From Acidobacteriota bacterium (GTDB lineage Bacteria > Acidobacteriota > Holophagae > Acanthopleuribacterales > Acanthopleuribacteraceae), in assembly GCA_030066195.1 (NCBI GenBank), contig JASJCB010000073.1:1-43598 (forward strand): a stretch of 43,598 nt of DNA, written 5' to 3'. The notes beneath the pieces are model-generated. The model searched no databases. It had not been told where the DNA came from and saw only the letters and a program-made list of their open reading frames with translations. Position numbers and translations under genes: made by a program. Below, one piece after another: positions 36,601-42,842 of the stretch. Position 1 is the stretch's first letter; the number at the start of each line of letters is the position of its first letter.

Positions 36601-36798
36601 ATCGACACTGTTATCGATAGTTCCCGAATAGGTTTCGCCATACGCGATGGCAATGGTCGCCTTGGCCTGGAGATGATGATTCAAAGGCGGCGTTCCCGTA
36701 TCGCCGTCGTCCAAAACCCCGATCGGGTCCCCCTGCATACCGAAGACAGCCAGGCATAGATTGGTAATCAAGATAACGCAAAGAACTCTCAAACGCAT
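30667..36798 (-). CDS. Giant exported PPC/Ig/LRR/PKD repeat protein
   Basis: 2043 residues from ATG at 36798 (GAGGAGGATTT upstream). Signal peptide about 1-22. Then, by eye: seven pre-peptidase C-terminal-like (PPC) repeats of about 108 residues (about 47-800), each with an [IV]-P-L-x-[FY]-G-[EQ]-x-[FY]-x-G and VDTFSFSAIAGDRIH core; two Ig-like modules with NEITVTAHDDRNRTGTD and NTITVSARDESDNEGTD (about 805-1000); an EF-hand-like loop DNDGDGEISFEEAD and short leucine-rich repeats (about 1010-1130); Ig and two PKD-like modules (about 1160-1440); an LCRAQ...LRCQ module (about 1445-1560); a fibronectin-like part; and a C-terminal region from about 1640 of unknown family. It looks like a cell-surface adhesin or matrix protein with calcium sites. 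No enzymatic domain seen. Confidence 0.85.
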   Translation of the reverse strand: MRLRVLCVILITNLCLAVFGMQGDPIGVLDDGDTGTPPLNHHLQAKATIAIAYGETYSGTIDNSVDTFSFTALQGDRFHVYMGVTSGSLDPYITAYNPDGDFIFENYERTWGLAHFWVRVGKTGTHSIRARDYGNDNTGNYELKITRLNNPPGAIPLTFGQTYMGNLAKSVDSFSFSAIAGDRIHVYMNSDAVDPTIYLFGPDGTTLMDNHERTRGMTQFWFRISETGVYSLQTFDYGRENSGDYQLKLNRLNNPPDAIPLDFGETYSGNIQKSVDTFSFSAIAGDRIHAYMNSNAIDPTILLFGPDGTTLADDHENTWGLAQFWFSIPETGVYSLQALDYDWDHSGEYKLTLNRLNNPPLAIPLNFGETFSGNIQKSVDTFSFSAIAGDRIHAYMNSDAIDPTIFLFGPDGTTLADDHEKTWELAQFWFSIPETGVYSLQALDYGREHSGDYKLRLNRLNNPPGAIPLNFGETFSGDIQKNVDTFSFTAIAGDRIHAYMKSTAVDPGIYLFGPDGITIANDYEQTWGLAQFWATAPTTGVYAVQALDYGRENSGDYELQLNRLNNPAGAVQLEFGQIYSGYINKSVDTFSFQAIAGDHIYIDMGSADIDPQILLFGPNGSTVASNYENTWGLARIWFVAEETGVYAIQADDYRDDNSGSYKLFLTRFNSPPNAIPLQYGESFYGSILRNSNVFSFEAVAGDRISLSMSSDAIDSAIYLYGPDGKYIFHDWDSRLAQFTSTAATSGTYAIWAGDWNREDNGIYTISLTRLNNPPATTTSVTIVEPTPGEFYTSQFRLIDLAGSASSGDTVTKVTWSNNRGGNGEALGTNRWSITDLPLRPGDNEITVTAHDDRNRTGTDTITIHFPQEDQEGPVVTIVIPTGEESYETDQPTVNLAGTATDENEILSMSWRNDRGGEGPVSGIASWSINNLALEPGLNTITVSARDESDNEGTDFIRITYRPPGGANVILPDPALKGYLVGLYDNDGDGEISFEEADAVEVIDAANLDISDLTGVESFAKLRRLDVPGNALTVMPDLSGLSDLAVINLDGNQLTAVSALPAGLTSLSLFGNGLTEVPDIGSLDELNLLDLRNNLLDEGDCPDLEAAKAFVQDLIYASQKTGALRCGDDSDKLAIRVPSSQERIAIQGTLLSSLKATYLGEGVSGSFTWRTDGGASGFAVKADPKTDEPGAEVWRAYDIELEPGNNTIWVEAIDAEGNLEVDSIQVFASAKTVVKPIVEPLFPRVMPTGGVFTYEVAVTEGTNPVSRIEWDFDGEEPLILHPDGEGLPFSISHSFTREGTYTVRALVFDEQDFFTEIVHKVKVEDPNEPPLIESFTASAGATREGDEVDFTVIATDPNQDRLYYTWLIIKNGVQVLHRWTGSAQMSYGFPEGGGNYDVTVIVTDSDKLVSETLTISVEDVDDPTITLEPNYLDASLCRAQESNISLDVNVANLTGGSVGYRTQIFYLDESPVNWLEIDTGQTGTLRFGDNPMIAVVKLVDTHLMQGGKDYRANVVFSDAAGEAPDATFQVFLSIGALRCQNQVFAKAGSVGNLSTEWTFYGSNITDYDLIVSGVNESVPLRRIRTSKASMQVGGLEDNRHYRITVQARDGNGVVAEAETIEKTAESSDRGYVTYFDHIAQNSGFWTGVALVNPHEAAAAYTLIARNRKGLELSRQQGTLLPGQKRLDTIDGFFDQFDPATKSLEVLSERPLDTLELFGTWDQTQMTGLPTGDHLFYTAHILLGPCRSDGRFSTFGLFNPSEGEIEIEVEGFDTRGRLVGVGNLTLDPKSQTAACAQDLIDEPPASLAWLRLRGSGAFSGFNLWGKNVDHLSGSIFVQTGALENFVPRVEPAGLLYIANAGDITTNIRIEGFTYDGGAVLQETRTLRPRELITLTTDFYGHARISAEHPLLVTSELNRPGPDRYSEAVPAQTQGYNALMMPHVARPDNFKTEVFVLNIDDQQTFFSIKAYDASGNLVGAGDAITLPANGGWTADVSQLFDSGSGVAYLKLIGASDASILGQALFSTHPRIAGQMGGFVLTPLTID
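35280..36330 (-). repeat. Near-identical PPC repeat DNA inside the giant gene
   Basis: The central PPC units (repeats 2-5) are far more alike in DNA than the outer ones. For example, the minus-strand complement of CACCGGCAATCGCGGAGAAG and the stretch around CTTCTGGATGT recur with few changes near 35310, 35630, 35940 and 36250, spaced about 315 bases. This suggests recent duplication or gene conversion. Confidence 0.7.
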
Positions 36799-36846
36799 AA
36801 ATCCTCCTCGATGGTCCGATACCCGTTTTTCAGAATGTCGTTTGCC

Positions 36847-38217
36847 TTATTGCCGGCATGTCAGGCTCGTGATGCTGAGCACCACTTGGACGCTTACATC
36901 CGGCGCGTTTCCGGCAATGTCGTAGAAGACGACATTGGCACGATAGGTACTGCCGCCTTGCAATTGGTGGGTATCCTGTAAGCCTATCTCCACGACCGTG
37001 GGATCGTCCCCATAGACCAGTGTTCCCTCGGCGCCGTGCTGGATTTGCAGCCAGGGCACGGCCGCCTCGTCTTGATAAATCACTTGAGTTGCATAATTCA
37101 GAATGCCGTCGGTTTGGTTGGCCACCGATACTTGAAGGCCATAGTCGCCTGTCCAGCCTCTGCATAGAACCAAATCCCAAAAATTGGGATCGAGTATTAT
37201 GGTCGGATAAAAGGACTCAGAAACGTTCAGTTCCAGTGATGTCGTCGTTAAGCGATCCCCGTCGGTCACGATTAGGGTCAATTCATACCGGCCGGGCTCC
37301 CTGAAGGCATAAGCGATGCGCGAACTACGTGTCCAACGATGGTAGACCTGCTCTCCCGAACGGTGAATCAGCCAGGTAAAAGTCAGGGGATCGTCATCGG
37401 GGTCACCTGCGGTCGCCTGGAAGACGACTTCTTCGCCCACTTCCGGGGTGTCGTTGGAGACCTCGATATGCTCGATGACCGGTGGATGATTAGGCGTCAC
37501 GACTCTCACATAGTGGGTACGCTCTGTATGAAAGCCGCGCACATCAAACAGTTTCGCCACCACAGGGTAGATACCCGGCTCAGTAAAGGCGTGAAAGACA
37601 GCCGCATCCGACTGTCCCTCTCTCAACCATTGTGTAAAAGGCACTTCATGGTCGAAGTACCACTCCACGCGGCCCAATTCGTAGCTGCCGGCGATGACGG
37701 ATGCCTGGTAAATAGCCTGTTGATTGGTGATTACCTGCCTGGGGGCCAGCAAGTCAAGCTCGGGCGTCTCAACAACCTCGTTACTGCAGAGCACGGGTAG
37801 GGACAGCGAGGATATCATGCCGTGTGGGCCGCGTGCTTCAACCCGGATGGTATTGGGCCCGGACTGCAAAGGAATATCGGCGGCCAGCCATATCTGGCGA
37901 CCGTCAGGAAGCCGTTCCTGTAATGAGGCGTTGCCGCGTCGGCCGTCATCGGTTTGCCAGGTCAAACTGCTCGCTTTGATCTCACCGTGGTAAGCGACGC
38001 ACAACTCGTCCAACACCGTTTCCGGTAGTGCAATAGGGCCGCCGGCCGCCGGCGCCAACAATGTCAGCCCACCAGGCGTCAGATGTTGAGGCGGGAAGGC
38101 AGTTTCTTGAAAATCCGGAGGCAGGTCACGTTCCGGGTATTGAAAGGCAAGGATCTGGTTGCAGCAGAATATGGCAATAATCAGGAACAAAGCGTACATC
38201 GATCGGGTCGAAAACAT
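36847..38217 (-). CDS. Exported PKD/Ig-type protein, shorter paralogue of the giant protein
   Basis: 456 residues from ATG at 38217 (TAGGAGAAAACG upstream). Signal peptide MFSTRSMYALFLIIAIFCCN. The rest is collinear with about residues 1150-1560 of the giant protein: an Ig-like part, two PKD-like modules (VEWYFDHEVPF; DDDPLTFTWLIHRSGEQVYH versus QDRLYYTWLIIKNGVQVLHR in the giant) and the terminal module TIILDPNFWDLVLCR to LQDTHQLQGGSTYRANVVFY, which ends SLTCRQ. The paralogy is plain from these shared strings. It lacks PPC, LRR and C-terminal regions. It is 48 bases upstream of the giant gene and probably in its operon. Likely a surface or periplasmic partner of the giant protein. Confidence 0.8.
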   Translation of the reverse strand: MFSTRSMYALFLIIAIFCCNQILAFQYPERDLPPDFQETAFPPQHLTPGGLTLLAPAAGGPIALPETVLDELCVAYHGEIKASSLTWQTDDGRRGNASLQERLPDGRQIWLAADIPLQSGPNTIRVEARGPHGMISSLSLPVLCSNEVVETPELDLLAPRQVITNQQAIYQASVIAGSYELGRVEWYFDHEVPFTQWLREGQSDAAVFHAFTEPGIYPVVAKLFDVRGFHTERTHYVRVVTPNHPPVIEHIEVSNDTPEVGEEVVFQATAGDPDDDPLTFTWLIHRSGEQVYHRWTRSSRIAYAFREPGRYELTLIVTDGDRLTTTSLELNVSESFYPTIILDPNFWDLVLCRGWTGDYGLQVSVANQTDGILNYATQVIYQDEAAVPWLQIQHGAEGTLVYGDDPTVVEIGLQDTHQLQGGSTYRANVVFYDIAGNAPDVSVQVVLSITSLTCRQ

Positions 38218-38258
38218 CGTTTTCTCCTATTCGTCAGCGGCCGGGATCATGCCGGTTG

Positions 38259-38276
38259 CCGGTTGTTTCCGTTACA
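38259..38276 (-). promoter_or_regulatory. Shared 18-bp box upstream of the PKD gene
   Basis: The minus strand reads TGTAACGGAAACAACCGG, 42-59 bases before the ATG at 38217. It matches 15 of 18 bases of the box upstream of the ECF sigma gene (42925-42942). It contains a GGAAAC that could be an ECF -35 element, but I see no shared -10, so an operator is equally possible. Confidence 0.4.
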
Positions 38277-38468
38277 CCTGGGAGACACCAATAAAAATAT
38301 TTGGATGAACGGGTTTTTATTTTTTTTAAGAGTTAAAAAAAATGGTGCAAGATAAGGAGCTAAAAACAGGAAGACATAGAATCGTCGATGCCGAAAGGGC
38401 GGCCGCGGCCACCCCTTCAGTGAGGTTGGATCGGGGCGCGGCCCAATCCGAAGCCTTTATTGGTTGCG

Positions 38469-38642
38469 TCATTGACTTTTGTGGTGGTCCAAAGACGGTT
38501 TGCAGGGTTTAGGATCGACGGCGTAAGGGTTGAATCCATGAACACGGCCGTGCTTGGGTCCCTCGCCGACCGCTTCATCCACCTCGTCATGACTGATCGA
38601 AGTTTCCTCAACCTCTGCCTGGTTTATATTGGTCTCACTCAT
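38469..38642 (-). CDS. 57-residue peptide, RiPP-precursor-like, downstream of CHAT peptidase
   Basis: ATG at 38642 has AGTGGAGGTTAACCG before it, a strong ribosome site at ideal spacing; the stop is at 38469. The first 28 residues are acidic (MSETNINQAEVEETSISHDE, then VDEAVGEG). The last 29 are basic and rich in Pro, His and Lys with one Cys (PKHGRVHGFNPYAVDPKPCK, then PSLDHHKSQ). This acidic-leader/basic-core split resembles a ribosomal peptide precursor, with VGEG-P as a possible cleavage point. There is no signal peptide. It lies 140 bases below the CHAT peptidase gene on the same strand and above the PKD gene. Family not recognised; function inferred only from shape and context. Confidence 0.6.
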   Translation of the reverse strand: MSETNINQAEVEETSISHDEVDEAVGEGPKHGRVHGFNPYAVDPKPCKPSLDHHKSQ

Positions 38643-38782
38643 CGGTTAACCTCCACTCTCATAATGTGCCGTGAGGCAATTACAGACAGAAGACACCACA
38701 CATTGCACAAAGGTTGCTCACGGGCGGGCGACAAAATCTGCATGGGGTTTGGAGCCGGCCCGGCCGGTATCATGCCGCCGAA

Positions 38783-41590
38783 TCAAAAGGTGCGCGGGTT
38801 GCCCATGTAAATGAAGCCGGCCCAAGCATAGGGGTCTTTATCGGCCATGGCCGATTGGGCGGCGCGTAAGGCGGCCGCAGGTTGTTTGCCTTCTTCAATC
38901 ATGTGCCGATAAAAGCCGGTCATCAATTGCCGGGTCCAGGCATCGTCGACAGGCCAGAGACTGACCACGACTCCCGAGGCTCCGCCGCGAAGGAAGGCGC
39001 GCGGCAGACCGATGATGCCCTCGCCTGCCACTCGCTGCCCGAGAGCAGACTCACAGGCGCTGAGCACCACGAGAGCCGGGCCCGGCGGCAAACCGGTCAC
39101 GTCGATCGCGGTCAGCAGGGCGCCGTGTTTTTCATCCGGCGACAGCACCAGGCTGGAGAGTTCTCCCCGACCGGGAAACAGCAGTCCGTGGGTGGCCAGG
39201 TGTACGATATCCCAACCGGAGCCGTAGTTTTCAAGCAGGGCCGTTCGGGTGGCTTTTCTACCCCACAGAATGCGGCTTTTACCCGGAGCAAGCCTCTTTA
39301 TGGCGGTGACTTCTTTTCTGGTGTGAGGCAGGGCCGGTAAAGCGGCGGCGTCCATGTCGATCGGATCGGCCACCAGCAAAATATTACGAGGTTTCCGGCC
39401 GGGTCGTTGCCGGTCGGCGGATAGCACCAGGCTGGAGAATGACGGCAGGTGGACCAATTCGTAACGACTTATCCAGCGGGGCCCCTTTTCGGACAGCTGC
39501 AGCATATTCAAGGGCAGGGAGCTCAGGTCGCCCTCGGCCACCACCAGTAAGCGGCGAACCTCATCTTGTCGCGGCAGACAGACGGCAAGTCGGGCGCCCA
39601 ACTTGCCGCAAAGTTCATCGATCCGCTCTCGGAAGGGTCCGCTGTTGCGGCGATCGACAATGCGCAACAGGGAACGAACCAGCGCGCTGATCTCGCCCAG
39701 GTCGCCAAGCTCATATGGCGTAAAACCCGCGCCGCTGTAGACGAAAGCCCAAACCTTCTTATGGCCGGCAGCCAGGTAGACCAGGGCTTCATCGTCTTTC
39801 AGGTAGCGACGGGTCAACTGTATAAGGTCGGGCGGCTCGCCGAATTCTATGGAACTGTCCGTTGCTGTCAGATCATCGTAGGTGCGCAACAGGTGATCGA
39901 TGCGTGCCCAAGCGGGAGACGAATCCCGGTCGCGGGCCTGCCAGGCGAGATTGGCGATTTCGGCCGAAAGCCGGGCATGGGCTTCCGTACGCACCGCCGG
40001 CGACGGCCCGGTTCTCATGGCTGTCTCGAGCAGAAGGGCGCGACCATGCTCGGCCAGGTTGGCGGCACGGGCGGCAAAATCGCCGTCCGGTTCCGCGGCC
40101 GCCAGGGCCATCAACAGGTCGAGTCGGTAGGCGCGATAGGTATGATAGGCGCCGCGCAGGCCGCTCTGTAGCGAACTGCCCCGAGCCCGCCGACTAACCG
40201 CCTCGGAACGGGTAATCGCGAGTTCCAGGCGGGCTATTGCATTTTGTAGGTCGGGCGGTTCGGCCGTTGCGGCAATACGGGCCAGGTTATAGGTAGCGTG
40301 GATGATCTCTTCCTCGCTATCCTGCTCCTCGAAATGTTTCAGGGCCGCACGCAACAGCGGCTCGGCTTCCTTCCCCCGACCCATGTTGATCAAAAGCTCG
40401 GCCATATTGGCATTGAGGGAGGGCAGCCAACCCTTTCGGTTCCCGGCAACGGCCCGTTGTTCGGCCTGCAGGGCCGCACCGTAAGCTTCCTGCCATCGCT
40501 GCAGTTCACGGAAGGCTTTGCTTTTCTCGTCGAGTAGGGCGATTCGCCGGTAATGTTCCTCCGGTAGACGGTCAAGGCCTTTGTCGAATTCGAGCAAGGC
40601 TCTAACCGGCTCTCCGCGCAACATTTGCAGACGCCCTCTGGTCAGGTGGACCCGCGATAAGGAAACGTCGGCGCCGGCTTGCTCCAAAATGGCTTGCGCT
40701 TCGGCCAGGGCTCGCTCGCCCTCACTGATACGCGTGGTCATCAGGCAGGCATGGGCCAGGTTCATCAAGGTGCTCGCCCGGCTTTCGTCAGGCGCTTTGC
40801 GTAACCCGGCGGCCCGGTCGTAATACCCGAAGGCGGCCTCATAGCGACCCGCCGTGTTGTGAATATTGCCGATGCGCATATAAACCGATGCTAATAAGCG
40901 AGGCTCCTTCAGGCCTTCCAAAAGCTCCGCCGCCGTCAGATAGTCAACAAGAGCGGCCTTGCTTTCTCGTTGCTTGCGCCGCATTACAGCGCGGTGCCAC
41001 CGGCACAAAGCCGCCTGCAACGTCGGTCCGGCCTCTTTCCAAACCCCGGCCGCCTCGGCATAAATCGCGGCGGCTTGCTCCAGGTCCCCACTTTGTGCAG
41101 CGGCATATGCCTCGCCGGTCAGGCGCGTTGCGCGTGCGGCAAGGCGGTCTTTTTCAGAGGCGGTGTCACGGGTCTCCAAGCGAATCCGGTAGCCTTGTTC
41201 CCCCGTCTTGTCCTCGCGGGAGACCAGAAGGGTATAGGTACCGGCGGTCGGGCTGATGAAGCACAAAAGCTCATTACCCTCGCTACCGTGAGGGCCCTGT
41301 ACTACCGTGAGCAGGCGATCCGCGGGATCGAAAAGGGTCAGACTCAGGTCGCCGCCCTCCTGTTTCAGGTGAATCGATGCGAAGGCGCCGGCCGCAAGTG
41401 GAACGGGGTAGCGGTGGCCGCTTTCGCCCAACGATTTGCGGACAAGTTCCTTACCCGGAATCAATGAAGCCACGGCAGGTTCCCTCCCGCACGAAATCGA
41501 GAAAAACAAAGCCGATAAAACCAAGACAAAGAATAGCCGCCGCAATACAAAACCCGGAACAGATGGGGATTGGAAACACCGGTGCATCAT
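38783..41590 (-). CDS. Exported TPR-CHAT cysteine peptidase
   Basis: 935 residues from ATG at 41590, overlapping the anti-sigma stop. The N-terminal hydrophobic leader (LRRLFFVLVLSALFFSISC) may end at a lipobox Cys, though Ser at -3 is unusual. A PPC-like domain (about 45-145) comes first, then about 10 tetratricopeptide repeats (about 150-480, e.g. ALLEFDKGLDRLPEEHYRRI), then the CHAT domain (about 600-935) with the conserved His in DIVHLATHGLLFPG and Cys in LVVLSACESALG; AGEGIIGLPRAFLRGGASGV and VVSLWPVDD are typical. CHAT is a caspase-type (clan CD) peptidase fold. The TPR region probably recruits or autoinhibits. Its gene sits in an ECF/anti-sigma operon and shares the PPC module with the giant protein, pointing to joint extracytoplasmic work. 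Confidence 0.92.
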   Translation of the reverse strand: MMHRCFQSPSVPGFVLRRLFFVLVLSALFFSISCGREPAVASLIPGKELVRKSLGESGHRYPVPLAAGAFASIHLKQEGGDLSLTLFDPADRLLTVVQGPHGSEGNELLCFISPTAGTYTLLVSREDKTGEQGYRIRLETRDTASEKDRLAARATRLTGEAYAAAQSGDLEQAAAIYAEAAGVWKEAGPTLQAALCRWHRAVMRRKQRESKAALVDYLTAAELLEGLKEPRLLASVYMRIGNIHNTAGRYEAAFGYYDRAAGLRKAPDESRASTLMNLAHACLMTTRISEGERALAEAQAILEQAGADVSLSRVHLTRGRLQMLRGEPVRALLEFDKGLDRLPEEHYRRIALLDEKSKAFRELQRWQEAYGAALQAEQRAVAGNRKGWLPSLNANMAELLINMGRGKEAEPLLRAALKHFEEQDSEEEIIHATYNLARIAATAEPPDLQNAIARLELAITRSEAVSRRARGSSLQSGLRGAYHTYRAYRLDLLMALAAAEPDGDFAARAANLAEHGRALLLETAMRTGPSPAVRTEAHARLSAEIANLAWQARDRDSSPAWARIDHLLRTYDDLTATDSSIEFGEPPDLIQLTRRYLKDDEALVYLAAGHKKVWAFVYSGAGFTPYELGDLGEISALVRSLLRIVDRRNSGPFRERIDELCGKLGARLAVCLPRQDEVRRLLVVAEGDLSSLPLNMLQLSEKGPRWISRYELVHLPSFSSLVLSADRQRPGRKPRNILLVADPIDMDAAALPALPHTRKEVTAIKRLAPGKSRILWGRKATRTALLENYGSGWDIVHLATHGLLFPGRGELSSLVLSPDEKHGALLTAIDVTGLPPGPALVVLSACESALGQRVAGEGIIGLPRAFLRGGASGVVVSLWPVDDAWTRQLMTGFYRHMIEEGKQPAAALRAAQSAMADKDPYAWAGFIYMGNPRTF

Positions 41591-42306
41591 ATCACATCGA
41601 TGATGATTTCACCGATCTCATCGACACCATTGCCCACGATCTGGGAACAGACAATACGATAGGCGCCCGCCTTTGGAAACCACTGGCGGCTCAAGCCCAG
41701 CTCGATCTTCTTATCATTGTCGATACGCCGCTCCGCTTCATACAGCAACTTGCCCGCTGCATCTAGAATTTGCACCCGGCACAGTGACGCGGTCGGTAGG
41801 GTTTCCGGCATGTAGAGGGAGATGACCAATTGGTCCTCGACCAGCGTCAGTTTCTGCGATGAGCGGGCAGCGCTACCCGGGTAGGCAGGCGCGGTGGCAA
41901 TTGAAAACGTCGGCGTCAGCCTGGGGGGAAACACCAATTGGCCGATTACCAGGACCAGCAAGGCGGTCGAGAGACCAAGAGCCGCGAAGAACCAGGAAAG
42001 GGGCACCACCCGGCGGCGCCTTACGGTCGTTGCGGGCGGGCTGTTACGAGCGTGGAAAGCGGCGAGGTTGCGTTCCACCTCGGCATCGGTCAAGCCGGTA
42101 TCCGGCGCTTCGTCCAAGCCGCCTTCCAGCACAAAGCGGGCCTGCTCATCGTAGGCAAGACGACGTTTGAATAATGCGGCCTGTTCCTCGTCCATCTCTC
42201 CAATTAGATAGGACTCCAATTCTGCCTCGGTGATCGGCATCGCCGAGAGTCGCTCCTCTGACCAGATATGCAGGCCGGCTTCTATTTCCTTTTCGTAGTC
42301 CTTCAT
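41587..42306 (-). CDS. Anti-sigma-factor-like single-pass membrane protein
   Basis: 239 residues. The N-terminal cytoplasmic part (about 1-100) has the look of a zinc-less anti-sigma domain: ITEAELESYLIGEMDEEQAA followed by LFKRRLAYDEQARFVLEGGL. A basic RRRR precedes one membrane segment (about 104-128, WFFAALGLSTALLVLVIGQL). The outer domain (about 130-239) has no known family. The ATG at 42306 overlaps the sigma stop (ATGA), and its own stop overlaps the CHAT start, so the three are translationally coupled. It probably holds the upstream ECF factor until an outside signal arrives. Confidence 0.8.
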   Translation of the reverse strand: MKDYEKEIEAGLHIWSEERLSAMPITEAELESYLIGEMDEEQAALFKRRLAYDEQARFVLEGGLDEAPDTGLTDAEVERNLAAFHARNSPPATTVRRRRVVPLSWFFAALGLSTALLVLVIGQLVFPPRLTPTFSIATAPAYPGSAARSSQKLTLVEDQLVISLYMPETLPTASLCRVQILDAAGKLLYEAERRIDNDKKIELGLSRQWFPKAGAYRIVCSQIVGNGVDEIGEIIIDVI

Positions 42307-42842
42307 GTCTGTCTACCTTTTTCGTCGTCCCGGTCTCTATCGATCAACCAGGATTTGAGCTTCTGAAGGCCCCGGCTCCACTGTGATTTTGTCGTTGCTT
42401 CCGCCGTCCCGTTTCCGGCCGCTATCTTGGCAAAGGAGAAGCCCTGCAGACGGGCTTCAATAACCTGACGGGTTTTTTCCGGCAGCGATTCGATACCCTG
42501 CTTCATGATCTCATAGCGTTCCCGCTCCAAGGTGGCTTGTTCCCCATTGGGTAAAACGGAGGTCAGCACCGGAGCAGAATTATAATCCTCGTCGATAGAC
42601 AGATTAATACCCGTTCTCTTATTGGTATTACCGGCTCGAATCTTGTTCAACAACACCGACCTGGCAACCACGTCGATCCAAGTGGCGATCGAGGACTCCT
42701 CGCGGAAGGTGTGAAGCCTTTCGTGAACGCGCACAAAGACATCCTGAGCCAAATCCTCAGCCTCCTGCTTGGTGAGGCCTTTAGCGCGACCGAAATTAAA
42801 CACTCTTTTGAAGTGCTGCCTATAAATGTCATCGAATAGCAT
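42303..42842 (-). CDS. ECF RNA polymerase sigma factor
   Basis: 179 residues from ATG at 42842. Region 2: FDDIYRQHFKRVFNFGRAKG, LTKQEAEDLAQDVFVRVHER and ATWIDVVARSVLLNKIRAGN. Region 4: SLPEKTRQVIEARLQGFSFA then KIAAGNGTAEATTKSQWSRG. The open frame extends 444 bases further upstream, but that part has no sigma homology and no ribosome site, so I chose the start just before region 2. The ribosome site here is weak (AACGGGCCATACCGC). First gene of an operon with the anti-sigma-like and CHAT genes. Group not assigned. Confidence 0.88.
   Translation of the reverse strand: MLFDDIYRQHFKRVFNFGRAKGLTKQEAEDLAQDVFVRVHERLHTFREESSIATWIDVVARSVLLNKIRAGNTNKRTGINLSIDEDYNSAPVLTSVLPNGEQATLERERYEIMKQGIESLPEKTRQVIEARLQGFSFAKIAAGNGTAEATTKSQWSRGLQKLKSWLIDRDRDDEKGRQT

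Noticed and set aside
38395..38425. Hairpin AAGGG-CGGCC/GGCC-CCCCTT as terminator of the 57-residue gene
   Set aside because: Imperfect stem and no T-run directly after it on the minus strand.
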